Source: Candidatus Firestoneibacteriota bacterium
GTDB taxonomy: Bacteria > Oederibacteriota > D2-FULL-39-29
Length of the DNA stretch: 42,918 nt
NCBI GenBank assembly: GCA_903928075.1
Contig: CAIYPD010000067.1
Span: forward strand, 1 to 42,918
Direction of reading: 5' to 3'
The notes under the pieces are model-generated. The model saw only the letters and a program-made list of their open reading frames with translations. It was not told the DNA's origin and ran no database searches. The translations under genes were made by a program, and so were the position numbers. Position 1 is the stretch's first letter, and each line of letters starts with the position of its first letter. Positions 24,118 through 31,916 of the stretch are shown piece by piece.

Positions 24118-25611
24118 ATGGCAAAGTCAAAGTTCAGGACAGAGTTTAAGATAAAAAGAGACCCGGAAAAATGCATTAATTGTCAGGCTTGTGTCCGGAT
24201 GTGCAGTAATGACACGCATGAATATGACCCGGAAACCGAAACAATAATGTCTTATGACGAGAAATGTGTGGGTTGTCACTTCTGTGAAGATATGTGTCCG
24301 ACCGGGGCCCTGGTTATTGACCGGGAAATGCCCAAGATAAAAGAGAACGCGCACTGGGCCTCCCAGGATGTTTATGGAATTATTAAACAGGCTGAAACCG
24401 GAGGAATACTTCTTACCGGTATGGGCAGCGATAAAAAATACAAGGAATATTTTGACCACATACTGCTGAATGCTTCACAGGTTACCAACCCTTCTATTGA
24501 TCCGCTCAGGGAACCTATGGAGCTTAAGACCTTTTTGGGAAAAAAACCGGATATTTATGTGAAAGACCAGAAACCTTTTCCCCAACTGGTCCTTGAAGCA
24601 CCTATTATGTTCTCGGCTATGAGTTACGGTTCTATTTCCTTGAACGCACAAAAATCACTCGCCATGGCGGCTTCCAGATTCGGTACTTACTGGAACACCG
24701 GCGAGGGCGGGCTGCATGAAGACCTTAAACCTTACAAGGACCGGGTTATTGTCCAGGTGGCTTCCGGCAGATTTGGCGTGGATGTTGATTATCTTGAGTC
24801 CGCGGCTGCTATCGAAATAAAAATCGGGCAGGGTGCAAAACCGGGCATCGGTGGTCATCTTCCCGGGGAAAAAGTTGATGAAGAAGTCAGCAAGACCCGG
24901 CGTATTCCTATGGGTTCGGACGCCATTTCCCCGGCTCCGCACCATGACATTTATTCCATTGAGGATCTTAAACAGTTGGTCTACGCTTTGAAGGAAGCGA
25001 CCCGGTATAAAAAACCTGTTGGAGTCAAAATTGCGGCCGTGCATAATGTCGCGCCCATCGCTTCGGGCCTGGTACGCGCCGGCGCAGATTTTGTGGTGAT
25101 AGACGGGATAAGGGGCGGGACCGGTGCAGCTCCTGCGGTCATTCGTGATAATGTCGGCTTGCCTATTGAACTTGCCATTGCGGTAGTCGACCAGCGGTTA
25201 AGGGAAGAAGGCATAAGAAATCAGGCCTCGCTTATAGCGGCCGGCGGTTTTAGAAATTCCGGAGATATAATTAAAGCAATTGCGCTGGGGGCGGACGCGG
25301 TTTATATAGGTAGTTCTGCTCTGATTTCTCTCGGTTGTCATCTTTGCCAGAAGTGTTATACAGGTAAATGTAACTGGGGTATTGCTACGCAGGACCCGTA
25401 CTTGAAGAAGAGGTTAAATCCTGAAGTGGGTTCTGAAAGGGCCTATAATCTTCTTAGGGCCTGGTCGCTTGAGATAAAAGAGATGCTGGGCGGTATGGGT
25501 ATTAACGCCATAGAATCTTTAAGGGGCAACAGAGGACAGTTGCGGGGAGTTGATCTTTCGGCGCTGGAACTTGAATTGCTGGGTTTAAAGCATGCCGGGG
25601 AGTCCTGGTAA
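24118..25611 (+). CDS. Glutamate synthase FMN subunit with ferredoxin domain
   Basis: The 497-residue protein makes glutamate from 2-oxoglutarate and ammonia. Residues 15-70 hold two [4Fe-4S] motifs (CINCQACVRMC and CVGCHFCEDMCP). The FMN TIM barrel carries NTGEGGLHEDLKPY, QVASGRFGVD, KIGQGAKPGIGGHLPGEK and DGIRGGTGAAP, all typical of glutamate synthase. CHLCQKCYTGKC near residue 405 likely holds the [3Fe-4S] cluster. A ferredoxin fused to the front is the archaeal-type arrangement. The related N-methylglutamate synthase family lacks this ferredoxin part, so normal glutamate synthase is favoured. Confidence 0.92.
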   Translation: MAKSKFRTEFKIKRDPEKCINCQACVRMCSNDTHEYDPETETIMSYDEKCVGCHFCEDMCPTGALVIDREMPKIKENAHWASQDVYGIIKQAETGGILLTGMGSDKKYKEYFDHILLNASQVTNPSIDPLREPMELKTFLGKKPDIYVKDQKPFPQLVLEAPIMFSAMSYGSISLNAQKSLAMAASRFGTYWNTGEGGLHEDLKPYKDRVIVQVASGRFGVDVDYLESAAAIEIKIGQGAKPGIGGHLPGEKVDEEVSKTRRIPMGSDAISPAPHHDIYSIEDLKQLVYALKEATRYKKPVGVKIAAVHNVAPIASGLVRAGADFVVIDGIRGGTGAAPAVIRDNVGLPIELAIAVVDQRLREEGIRNQASLIAAGGFRNSGDIIKAIALGADAVYIGSSALISLGCHLCQKCYTGKCNWGIATQDPYLKKRLNPEVGSERAYNLLRAWSLEIKEMLGGMGINAIESLRGNRGQLRGVDLSALELELLGLKHAGESW

Positions 25612-25710
25612 GGATAAGTACAAAGTACAAGGTACGAAGTACTAAGTGTAAGGATAAGTCAAGGTACGAAGTATGAAGCTAAGCGATAAATTCTAAACAA
25701 GGAAGCGCTT
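25612..25710 (+). repeat. GTACAAAGTAC-type simple repeat
   Basis: Between the FMN-subunit and ferredoxin genes lies a run of slightly varied AAGTACAA/GGTACGAAGTAC units (about 25617-25675). Similar runs occur at 28200-28236 and 22845-22868. The ferredoxin ribosome site AAGGAAG ends it. Confidence 0.75.
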
Positions 25711-26151
25711 ATGAAAAAAATTGTGATTAGGGAAGAGTATTGTCTGGGGTGCCGGCTTTGTGAGGTGCATTGCGCCACGGCCCACTCAAAGTCCAAAAAC
25801 ATTATTAAAACCTTTAAGTCTGCGCAAGGCCGGCCTTTATCCGCACTGGTCTTTGAGGAGCAGGGTTATACTACCTTTGCGCTTCAGTGCCGGCACTGTA
25901 AAGACGCGCCCTGTATCGAGTCCTGCCTGACCTCGGCCATGTACAAAGATAAGCATGGTACAGTGCTTCATGATACGGAAAAATGTGTCGGGTGCTGGAT
26001 GTGTATTATGGCCTGTCCTTTCGGCGTCATTAAACCAGATTTAAAAGAAAAGAAAGTCGGGTCCAAATGTGATTTTTGTACCGGCAGGGAAAAACCGGCC
26101 TGTGTCGAACACTGCCCGAATCATGCCATAATTTTAAAGGAGTACCGATGA
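25711..26151 (+). CDS. Four-cluster ferredoxin, electron carrier for glutamate synthase
   Basis: This 146-residue polyferredoxin resembles the HycB/CooF family. Four cysteine groups are visible: CLGCRLCEVHC (about 9-19), CRHCKDAPCIESC, CVGCWMCIMACPFG and CDFCTGREKPACVEHCP. Sixteen cysteines would bind four [4Fe-4S] clusters. It probably moves electrons between the following NAD(P)H:FAD oxidoreductase and the FMN subunit. The next gene starts within its stop (ATGA), indicating tight coupling. Confidence 0.88.
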   Translation: MKKIVIREEYCLGCRLCEVHCATAHSKSKNIIKTFKSAQGRPLSALVFEEQGYTTFALQCRHCKDAPCIESCLTSAMYKDKHGTVLHDTEKCVGCWMCIMACPFGVIKPDLKEKKVGSKCDFCTGREKPACVEHCPNHAIILKEYR

Positions 26152-27422
26152 GACATCTTATAATTGGCTACTCGGTAGCCGCGATAAGCGCGATAAAAAG
26201 TATCCGGGAGTTTGACAAAGCCTCCGAAATAGTGGTGCTTACGGATGAAACCTCGGTTTACTCCCGGCCTTTGATTTCTTACTTCCTTGCCGGGCAGGTT
26301 ATGAAAAATAAGTTGAGTTTTATTCCCAAAGATTTTGAAGAGGAAATGAAAATAACGGTAAGATGGAACACGGCCGCAAAGAAAATAGATTCCAAAAAAA
26401 AGACGGTATTGACTGCCGATAATGAAATAATTAAATATGACCGCCTGCTTATCTGTACCGGCGGGGTGCCCATAAAACTTCCGATAGACGGGTATTTTGA
26501 AGATATATCCGGGATTTTCACATTTGTGAAACTTGGCGAAGTAGAAAAACTTATAAAGTACATAGAGAAAAATAAGATCAAAGAATGCGTGATTCTTGGT
26601 GCGGGGCTTATCGGCATGAAAGCGGCTGAAGGGCTGCTGGCCCGTAAAATTAAGATAAGGATTGTGGAAATGGCGGACCGGCTTCTCGCTAACACTTTTG
26701 ATAAAACTGCCTCGGCCCTGCTTGAGGAAAAATTAAAAGAGTCCGGTTCTGAGTTTTTAAAAGAAACAACGATAAAAAAGATAATTTCCAAAGCTAAAAA
26801 ACTGGAAGCACTGGAACTTTCCAGCGGTAAAACAATTAAAACCAGACTGCTTATAATGGCTGTAGGAGTTCGGCCGAATATTGAACTTTGCAAAGGCACA
26901 GGAGTGGCAGTAAACCGGGGGATAGTTGTAAACACAAAGATGGAAACTAATATTCCCGGGGTCTATGCCGCAGGCGATGTGGCGGAAGGGCGCGAATTTT
27001 TATCGGGTGAGAACGCGGTCATAGCCATCTGGCCGGTTGCGGCCAGGCAGGGCGGAGTAGCAGGCGCAAATATGGCAGGCAAGATTACGGAATATGACGG
27101 GATGTTTCCGATGAACTCGGTGACTATTCTTGGCGTACCGTCGATATCCTTCGGCTTAACAAATCCTAAGACCGCGGACTATCAAATCTTATTGTCGAGT
27201 GAGGGTGGAAGGTATAAAAAAATAGTTATTAAGGAAGACCGCATCGTTGGCGTGGTACTTGTCAATGCCATCGAGCGCGCGGGTATTTTCGGGCTTCTTA
27301 TTAAACAAAAACTTGATGTCTCGGCGTTAAAGAAACAACTCTTGCTGGACGATTTTGGCTTTCTGGTCCTGCCAAGAGATTTCAGAAAACATTTTGTCAC
27401 CGGGGAAGGTACAGAAGTATGA
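26148..27422 (+). CDS. FAD-dependent NAD(P)H oxidoreductase
   Basis: A 424-residue flavoprotein of the pyridine-nucleotide-disulfide reductase fold. The N-terminal FAD site reads MRHLIIGYSVAAISAIKS; the NAD(P) site VILGAGLIGMKAAEGL is near residue 150; GVYAAGDVAEGREF near 270 closes the FAD domain. No redox disulfide is seen, so it is like rubredoxin or nitrite reductase-type enzymes. With the adjacent ferredoxin it likely feeds electrons into glutamate synthase, replacing the usual GltD. ATGA overlaps join it to both neighbours. AAAGGAG precedes the start. Confidence 0.88.
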   Translation: MRHLIIGYSVAAISAIKSIREFDKASEIVVLTDETSVYSRPLISYFLAGQVMKNKLSFIPKDFEEEMKITVRWNTAAKKIDSKKKTVLTADNEIIKYDRLLICTGGVPIKLPIDGYFEDISGIFTFVKLGEVEKLIKYIEKNKIKECVILGAGLIGMKAAEGLLARKIKIRIVEMADRLLANTFDKTASALLEEKLKESGSEFLKETTIKKIISKAKKLEALELSSGKTIKTRLLIMAVGVRPNIELCKGTGVAVNRGIVVNTKMETNIPGVYAAGDVAEGREFLSGENAVIAIWPVAARQGGVAGANMAGKITEYDGMFPMNSVTILGVPSISFGLTNPKTADYQILLSSEGGRYKKIVIKEDRIVGVVLVNAIERAGIFGLLIKQKLDVSALKKQLLLDDFGFLVLPRDFRKHFVTGEGTEV

Positions 27423-28162
27423 ATAAAATCTATATTGATGCGAAAGGAAAGGACTTCAAAGAGTTGAATGAACTTATCCATGAAAAACTCGACCAGGCCG
27501 GCGAGATAGTTCTTAATAATGTCTGCGGTCAAAGGTATATCGGTGCGGGTATAAAAAAACAGGTAAAAATAACCATAAACGGTTATCCCGGCGGTGATCT
27601 GGCAGCCTTTATGGACGGACCGGATATTGAAATAAACGGTAACGCTCAGGATGCCATCGGCAACACTATGAACTCCGGTTCAATTATTGTTAACGGCAAT
27701 GCCGGAGATATCGTCGGCTATGGCATGCGCGGCGGAAAGGTTTTCATTAAGGGCAATGTCGGCTATAGAGTGGGCATACATATGAAGGAGTATCAGGGTA
27801 TGTTTCCGGTTATTGTCGCCGGCGGGGAGGCCAAGGATTTCCTCGGAGAATATATGGCGGGCGGGTTGCTCATAATACTGGGGCTTAATTCCAAAGGCCT
27901 ACCGGTCAGGGATTTTGTGGGGACAGGCATGCATGCGGGCCGGATTTTCCTAAGAACGGATAGAATAGACCCCCGGCTGCTAGGCAAGGAAGTAAAAGCC
28001 GGGAAACTGGAAGATGAGGACAAAAAACTGCTGGAAAAATATGTAGGTGAGTTCTGCTCCGTTTTCGGTATGGAAAAGGAAAAAAACAGCATACTTAGCA
28101 GTCAGTTCCTGAAACTTTCGCCATTTTCGCTCAGACCCTACGGAAGACTCTACGCGTACTAA
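27419..28162 (+). CDS. Glutamate synthase GXGXG-domain subunit
   Basis: The 247-residue product is a right-handed beta-helix of the GXGXG family, the structural domain found at the C-terminus of large-subunit glutamate synthase. Repeating turns are seen in INGYPGGDLAAFMDG, NGNAQDAIGNTMNSG, VNGNAGDIVGYGMRGG and KGNVGYRVGIHMKEYQG. The C-terminus (about 215-247) has an unusual SPFSLRPYGRLYAY tail. It completes the split enzyme encoded from 22956 and begins in the stop of the oxidoreductase gene. Confidence 0.9.
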   Translation: MNKIYIDAKGKDFKELNELIHEKLDQAGEIVLNNVCGQRYIGAGIKKQVKITINGYPGGDLAAFMDGPDIEINGNAQDAIGNTMNSGSIIVNGNAGDIVGYGMRGGKVFIKGNVGYRVGIHMKEYQGMFPVIVAGGEAKDFLGEYMAGGLLIILGLNSKGLPVRDFVGTGMHAGRIFLRTDRIDPRLLGKEVKAGKLEDEDKKLLEKYVGEFCSVFGMEKEKNSILSSQFLKLSPFSLRPYGRLYAY

Positions 28163-28259
28163 GCAGAGGGTTAGAAGGTCTGAGGGTCGTAAGGGCGGAA
28201 AAAAGTACAATGTACGAAGTACAAAGTACAAAGTTAAAACAAAACTCCGGTCTTGTCTT
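28163..28259 (+). repeat. Convergent gap with GTAC-type repeat
   Basis: The 97 bases between the convergent GXGXG and aroB genes contain GAGGGTTAGAAGGTCTGAGG and GTACAATGTACGAAGTAC-type runs. No T-run terminator for either strand is obvious. Confidence 0.6.
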
Positions 28260-29366
28260 CTATCGTCTTTCTGATAGTACCTTTCGTATCATGCTCTCCG
28301 GGATATTTTCTGTTACTACTACCCTGCCTATACCGGCCGGAAGTACAAAACGGTTTACGCCGGAAATAAATTTTTTGTCGCGGCGCATGGAAGCGAGAAT
28401 CTTGTTTTCCGGAATGCCTTTTACCGAGACCGGGAGTCCCGCGGCAAAAATCAGGCTTTCTATCCGCCCGGCGTCCTTTGCCTGTATTAAACCGAGTTTG
28501 ACCGCTAATTTGGCAGCCAGCACCATTCCGATGCCGACGGCTTCTCCATGGTTAAATTTCCTGTAATTTGTGGCCGCTTCTAGCGCATGCCCGAGCGTAT
28601 GGCCGTAATTAAGAATTATTCTGATGTCCTTGTCGTCCCTTTCGTCAGCCGATGTTATCTTTGCTTTAATCTTGATGCAAATCGGGATAATTTTATTTAA
28701 GAGCAGGGATTTGCGTTTTAAGAGACCGCTAATATTATTTTCCAGAAAAGAAAAGAGATTTTTATCCTTAATCACCCCGTACTTTATTGTTTCCGCCAGC
28801 CCGCAGCGCAATTCCCGAAGAGGAAGAGTTTTTATTACTAGGGTATCCATATAGACCAGCCGCGGTTGCCAGAAAGCCCCAATCAGGTTCTTTGCCTTTC
28901 TAAAATTGAAACCGGTTTTTCCGCCGAGGCCGCAGTCAACCAGACCGAGGAGCGTTGTCGGGATCTGAATGTAATTAATACCCCGCCTGTAGGAGGCGGC
29001 GACGAAACCGCCCAGATCACCTACGACTCCGCCGCCCAGAGTTAGTATTACTATTTTTTTCTGCTGGTTACGATCAAAATCATAAAGAGCGTTTAAAATA
29101 CGGAGGAAGGTGCCGGAATTTTTCCGTTCTTCTCCGGCCGGCAGGATTATTTTCCCCGTGTCTGCGAAGCCGGCTTTTTTAAGCGAAGAGACTATTATTT
29201 TCAGATAGAGACGAGCGACATTATTATCTGTTATGATAAAAACCGAGGTCCCGCAGTTCAAGGCCTTGAGCGCTTTGCCCAGATTCCCAAGAATATTGTT
29301 GCCGATAATTATGTTGTAACTTCTGTCAGTGCCGGTGGTAAGTCTGACCGGTATTTTTCTTATCAT
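28260..29366 (-). CDS. aroB: 3-dehydroquinate synthase
   Basis: AroB closes DAHP to 3-dehydroquinate, the second step of the shikimate pathway. The NAD site GGGVVGDLGGFVAAS is at 111-125; IPTTLLGLVDCGLGGKTGFN follows, where VDCGLGGKTG replaces the more usual VDSSVGGKTG. Zinc ligands are in AETIKYGVI (Glu), NYGHTLGHALE (His) and NHGEAVGIGM (His). The 368-residue length is normal. It begins in the stop codon of the upstream protease gene (ATGA), so it is read from the porV-type promoter. Confidence 0.95.
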   Translation of the reverse strand: MIRKIPVRLTTGTDRSYNIIIGNNILGNLGKALKALNCGTSVFIITDNNVARLYLKIIVSSLKKAGFADTGKIILPAGEERKNSGTFLRILNALYDFDRNQQKKIVILTLGGGVVGDLGGFVAASYRRGINYIQIPTTLLGLVDCGLGGKTGFNFRKAKNLIGAFWQPRLVYMDTLVIKTLPLRELRCGLAETIKYGVIKDKNLFSFLENNISGLLKRKSLLLNKIIPICIKIKAKITSADERDDKDIRIILNYGHTLGHALEAATNYRKFNHGEAVGIGMVLAAKLAVKLGLIQAKDAGRIESLIFAAGLPVSVKGIPENKILASMRRDKKFISGVNRFVLPAGIGRVVVTENIPESMIRKVLSERR

Positions 29367-30604
29367 TTTTTCTCCGTGGTTCCTCTAAAATCAAAATCCA
29401 GTGCCATTTGGATGCGTTTAAGCATAGGCGGGTGAGAAGCGAACCAGAAGGTCAGAAAATCGTTCGTATATAAATAGGATTTGTTGTCTTTTGCCAGACG
29501 CACCATGCTGGAGATAAAAACTTCTCTTTTTCCCGTGGACGCAAGCTCGTAGGTATCCGCGGTTACCTCCATTTTTCTGCTGATAAAACTGTCCAGAGGG
29601 GCAGTGAAAAAAGTATAAATAGTCAGGATAAAAGATAAAAGCGGCAGACCCTCAAAATTCGAAACTAACAGGTTTCCCGCAAACAAAGGGAAGGTCAGGG
29701 CTACCAGCCAGGCAATAATAAAAGAACCGAAGAAACCCAGGGCTATGCCTTTTAAGACATGATGGTGTTTCCAGTGCCCGGCTTCATGCGCCACAACCGA
29801 GGCGACTTCTTCCGGACTGTTATTTTTTACCAGCGTGTCAAAGATGTAGATGGACTTTTCCGGTCCGAATCCCGTAAAGAAAGCATTGGTGTGTTTGGAG
29901 TATTTTGATTCGTTGATCTGAAATAATTTCTTCAGTTTTATACCGGATTTTTCCGCAACCTCAAATATCGGCGCGGTATACTCGCCTTGCTCAAAATTGC
30001 TTTTTTTATAGAATAAAGGGAGAAAGATATAAGGATAGAGAAAAGTAAAAATTAGTTCAAAGGCCAGCAGAACCAAAGGAATGAACCAGACCCAGTTAGC
30101 GCCTGTTTTTCGAAAGGTTAAATAAGCTGCTGAGATCAATATTATGTTTAAAAAGGCGCTTACGGAAAATTGTTTCAGTGTGTAGATAATCCAGTCTTTA
30201 ACCGTCATATTGGAGAACCCGAACTTATGTTCCAGAGCAAAAGAAAAGTAGTACTGAAAAGGGAGGTTAAGCAGAAATTCCAGTATAAAATAAGAGAGAA
30301 TGAAAATGGCGCCTTGAATTGTAAGATAGCCGAAGGAAAAGGGGTGCAGCACGTTTAAAAGATAGACGGAAAAACCGCTAAAGAAGAAGACCGGCGGAAA
30401 AACGAAAGAAATAATTTTTCTGGCAACTGAAGCTCTGAAGCCACGATCATGGTATTCTTTTGCTTTTTCAAGGTCTTCTTTGGAAAAATATTTGAGTGCA
30501 AGGCTTTCTTTTTCCGGTGTTTTGCCGCCTTTTCTGTCAAGTAGTGTGAAAATAATCCGGAGAACCACATAGAGTACGGTTAAACTTATAAAGAAAAATT
30601 TCAT
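29363..30604 (-). CDS. M48 (Ste24/HtpX-like) membrane zinc protease
   Basis: An integral-membrane metalloprotease of the M48 family, 413 residues, the length of CAAX-type Ste24 enzymes. Hydrophobic N-terminal segments (1-22, 64-88, 96-118, 140-162, 172-192) match the M48 N domain. The zinc motif HEAGH is at 273-277, with the third ligand in MEVTAD (Glu346), and WFASHPPMLKRI near 385 is conserved. Such proteins act in membrane protein quality control or precursor cleavage. The gene lies 27 bases after the porV-type gene and overlaps aroB by 4 bases. Confidence 0.93.
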   Translation of the reverse strand: MKFFFISLTVLYVVLRIIFTLLDRKGGKTPEKESLALKYFSKEDLEKAKEYHDRGFRASVARKIISFVFPPVFFFSGFSVYLLNVLHPFSFGYLTIQGAIFILSYFILEFLLNLPFQYYFSFALEHKFGFSNMTVKDWIIYTLKQFSVSAFLNIILISAAYLTFRKTGANWVWFIPLVLLAFELIFTFLYPYIFLPLFYKKSNFEQGEYTAPIFEVAEKSGIKLKKLFQINESKYSKHTNAFFTGFGPEKSIYIFDTLVKNNSPEEVASVVAHEAGHWKHHHVLKGIALGFFGSFIIAWLVALTFPLFAGNLLVSNFEGLPLLSFILTIYTFFTAPLDSFISRKMEVTADTYELASTGKREVFISSMVRLAKDNKSYLYTNDFLTFWFASHPPMLKRIQMALDFDFRGTTEKK

Positions 30605-30631
30605 CTAAGCCATCCGCCTTTTAAGAAAAAT

Positions 30632-31642
30632 TTATTTTTTGTTGAGGACGGGTGAACTCCTAATCCCAAGGTTGCCTTTATTCCCGCTGTTTCCGGTTTT
30701 CCTGTTGTCTGCCTCGAGGAATAGAATTACCGAGAGCCTGTGGGTGTCCCCCAGATTGCCGGAAGAGGCGTAGGCGTAATCGATTTCATAGCCGAAGACT
30801 CCTTCCAGTAAACCTTTGTAGCCCAAACCAGCCGTGAAATTTCCTATGTCATAACCGATTTTGTAGCCCAGGCGGAAAGCAATTTCTTTTTGGTACCAGA
30901 ATTCGGCGCCAATATTTTCCGTAAGTTTTCCGGTATCAAAAGGAAAATAGGCCGTAACGGCAACGGTGAGATCCTCGGGATCTATAAGTTTGAACTTGTC
31001 CGAAACTCCGCCTCTTGCCGTGAGCGGTAAATTGTCGCCGCTTATTTGCATCCCCAGGTTGGAGAGGGCAGCGCCAAAAAGAAGATTATCGTCCAGCATT
31101 TTAAGACTTACTAGCGCTCCCAGGTCTGCCGCGAAAGCAGAGGCACTGGAGGTGTCAATTGTTTGCAGCGCGTATTTAACCGTAGCGCCGAGTTGAATAT
31201 CTTTACTTAATAAATAACCCGCGCTAACCGCAAAAGCCAGGTCAGAAGGCGTGAAGGAATCTGTAACTGTTCCGATGGAACCGCTCGGGGTTTCGGAAAT
31301 TTTTGCTATGGCACCGTAATTCATATATATGATGTGCGCTCCGAGGACAAGTTGTTTTGAAAACGGGTAAGAGAAAGCAGCGTAGTCATAAGTAGAAGAA
31401 TCCCAATAAAGCATATGGGTTAAAGATAATTCCATGGAATACATATTTGCCAGGCCTGCCGGATTCCAGTAGGAGGCGTCAGCACCCTCGGCGACGGCAA
31501 CGAAGGTTTCGCCCATGCCTGCGGCTCTTGCTGAAGGCGCAATCCTTAGAAAAGGTAGTGCGCTGGAGGCCGCCGGCAACTTTTCAGTGAAGGCGGCAAG
31601 AAGAAGAAAACCCGCGAGAAAAAAATACAAAATCTTTGACAT
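30632..31642 (-). CDS. PorV/PorQ-family outer-membrane barrel protein
   Basis: A 336-residue predicted outer-membrane protein. Residues 1-28 form a signal peptide (charged start, then FFLAGFLLLAAF, cleavage near AASSA). SARAAGMGETFVAVAEGADA and SYWNPAGLANM are the signature of the PorV/PorQ (UPF0164) family, followed by alternating beta strands (LGAHIIYMNYGAI, FRLGYKIGYDIG). The last 20 residues are polar and repetitive in N and G. It implies an outer membrane. Members serve in type IX secretion in Bacteroidota, but this family is much wider, so no secretion role is claimed. AAAGGGG precedes the ATG. Confidence 0.9.
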   Translation of the reverse strand: MSKILYFFLAGFLLLAAFTEKLPAASSALPFLRIAPSARAAGMGETFVAVAEGADASYWNPAGLANMYSMELSLTHMLYWDSSTYDYAAFSYPFSKQLVLGAHIIYMNYGAIAKISETPSGSIGTVTDSFTPSDLAFAVSAGYLLSKDIQLGATVKYALQTIDTSSASAFAADLGALVSLKMLDDNLLFGAALSNLGMQISGDNLPLTARGGVSDKFKLIDPEDLTVAVTAYFPFDTGKLTENIGAEFWYQKEIAFRLGYKIGYDIGNFTAGLGYKGLLEGVFGYEIDYAYASSGNLGDTHRLSVILFLEADNRKTGNSGNKGNLGIRSSPVLNKK

Positions 31643-31714
31643 AGTCGACCCCTTTGTACGAAAAAATAAAACCAGAAAGCCGGTATTTTCTACCCTCTGA
31701 TAGTTTACTGTTTA

Positions 31715-31744
31715 AATATACCATAATTCGCAGTTATGTGTCTA
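31715..31744 (-). promoter_or_regulatory. Promoter of the porV-M48-aroB operon
   Basis: On the minus strand TAGACA (31744-31739) and TATATT (31720-31715) are 18 bases apart, predicting a leader of about 65 bases before the ATG at 31642. Both boxes match consensus in five of six positions. Confidence 0.6.
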
Positions 31745-31916
31745 TATTTCTGTGGAATAATCGAAATTGCTGAAAATTAAAGACTACTTGCGTTTTGTGT
31801 AACTGTAGCCCTAAACGAAGAATACTGTGGCGAGGTATCTTTGAGTAATTTTTATTTGTGTAATCAATTCTAAAATCTGGTAGAATATATCAAAATATAT
31901 GTTTTAGGGAGTGCCT
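31745..31916 (+). promoter_or_regulatory. Upstream region of the AsmA operon
   Basis: A TAGAAT box at 31881-31886 is a fair -10, but the only -35 candidate, TTGTGT at 31856, is 19 bases away. AGGGAG at 31906-31911 is the ribosome site. No repeat modules are seen here. Confidence 0.35.

Noticed and set aside
24118-25611. N-methylglutamate synthase (methylamine use) as the identity of the FMN subunit
   Set aside because: The N-terminal ferredoxin domain and adjoining ferredoxin/FAD genes fit archaeal-type glutamate synthase; no methylamine genes are nearby.
30632-31642. Type IX secretion component
   Set aside because: The PorV-type family is much broader than type IX secretion and no other por or gld gene is present.
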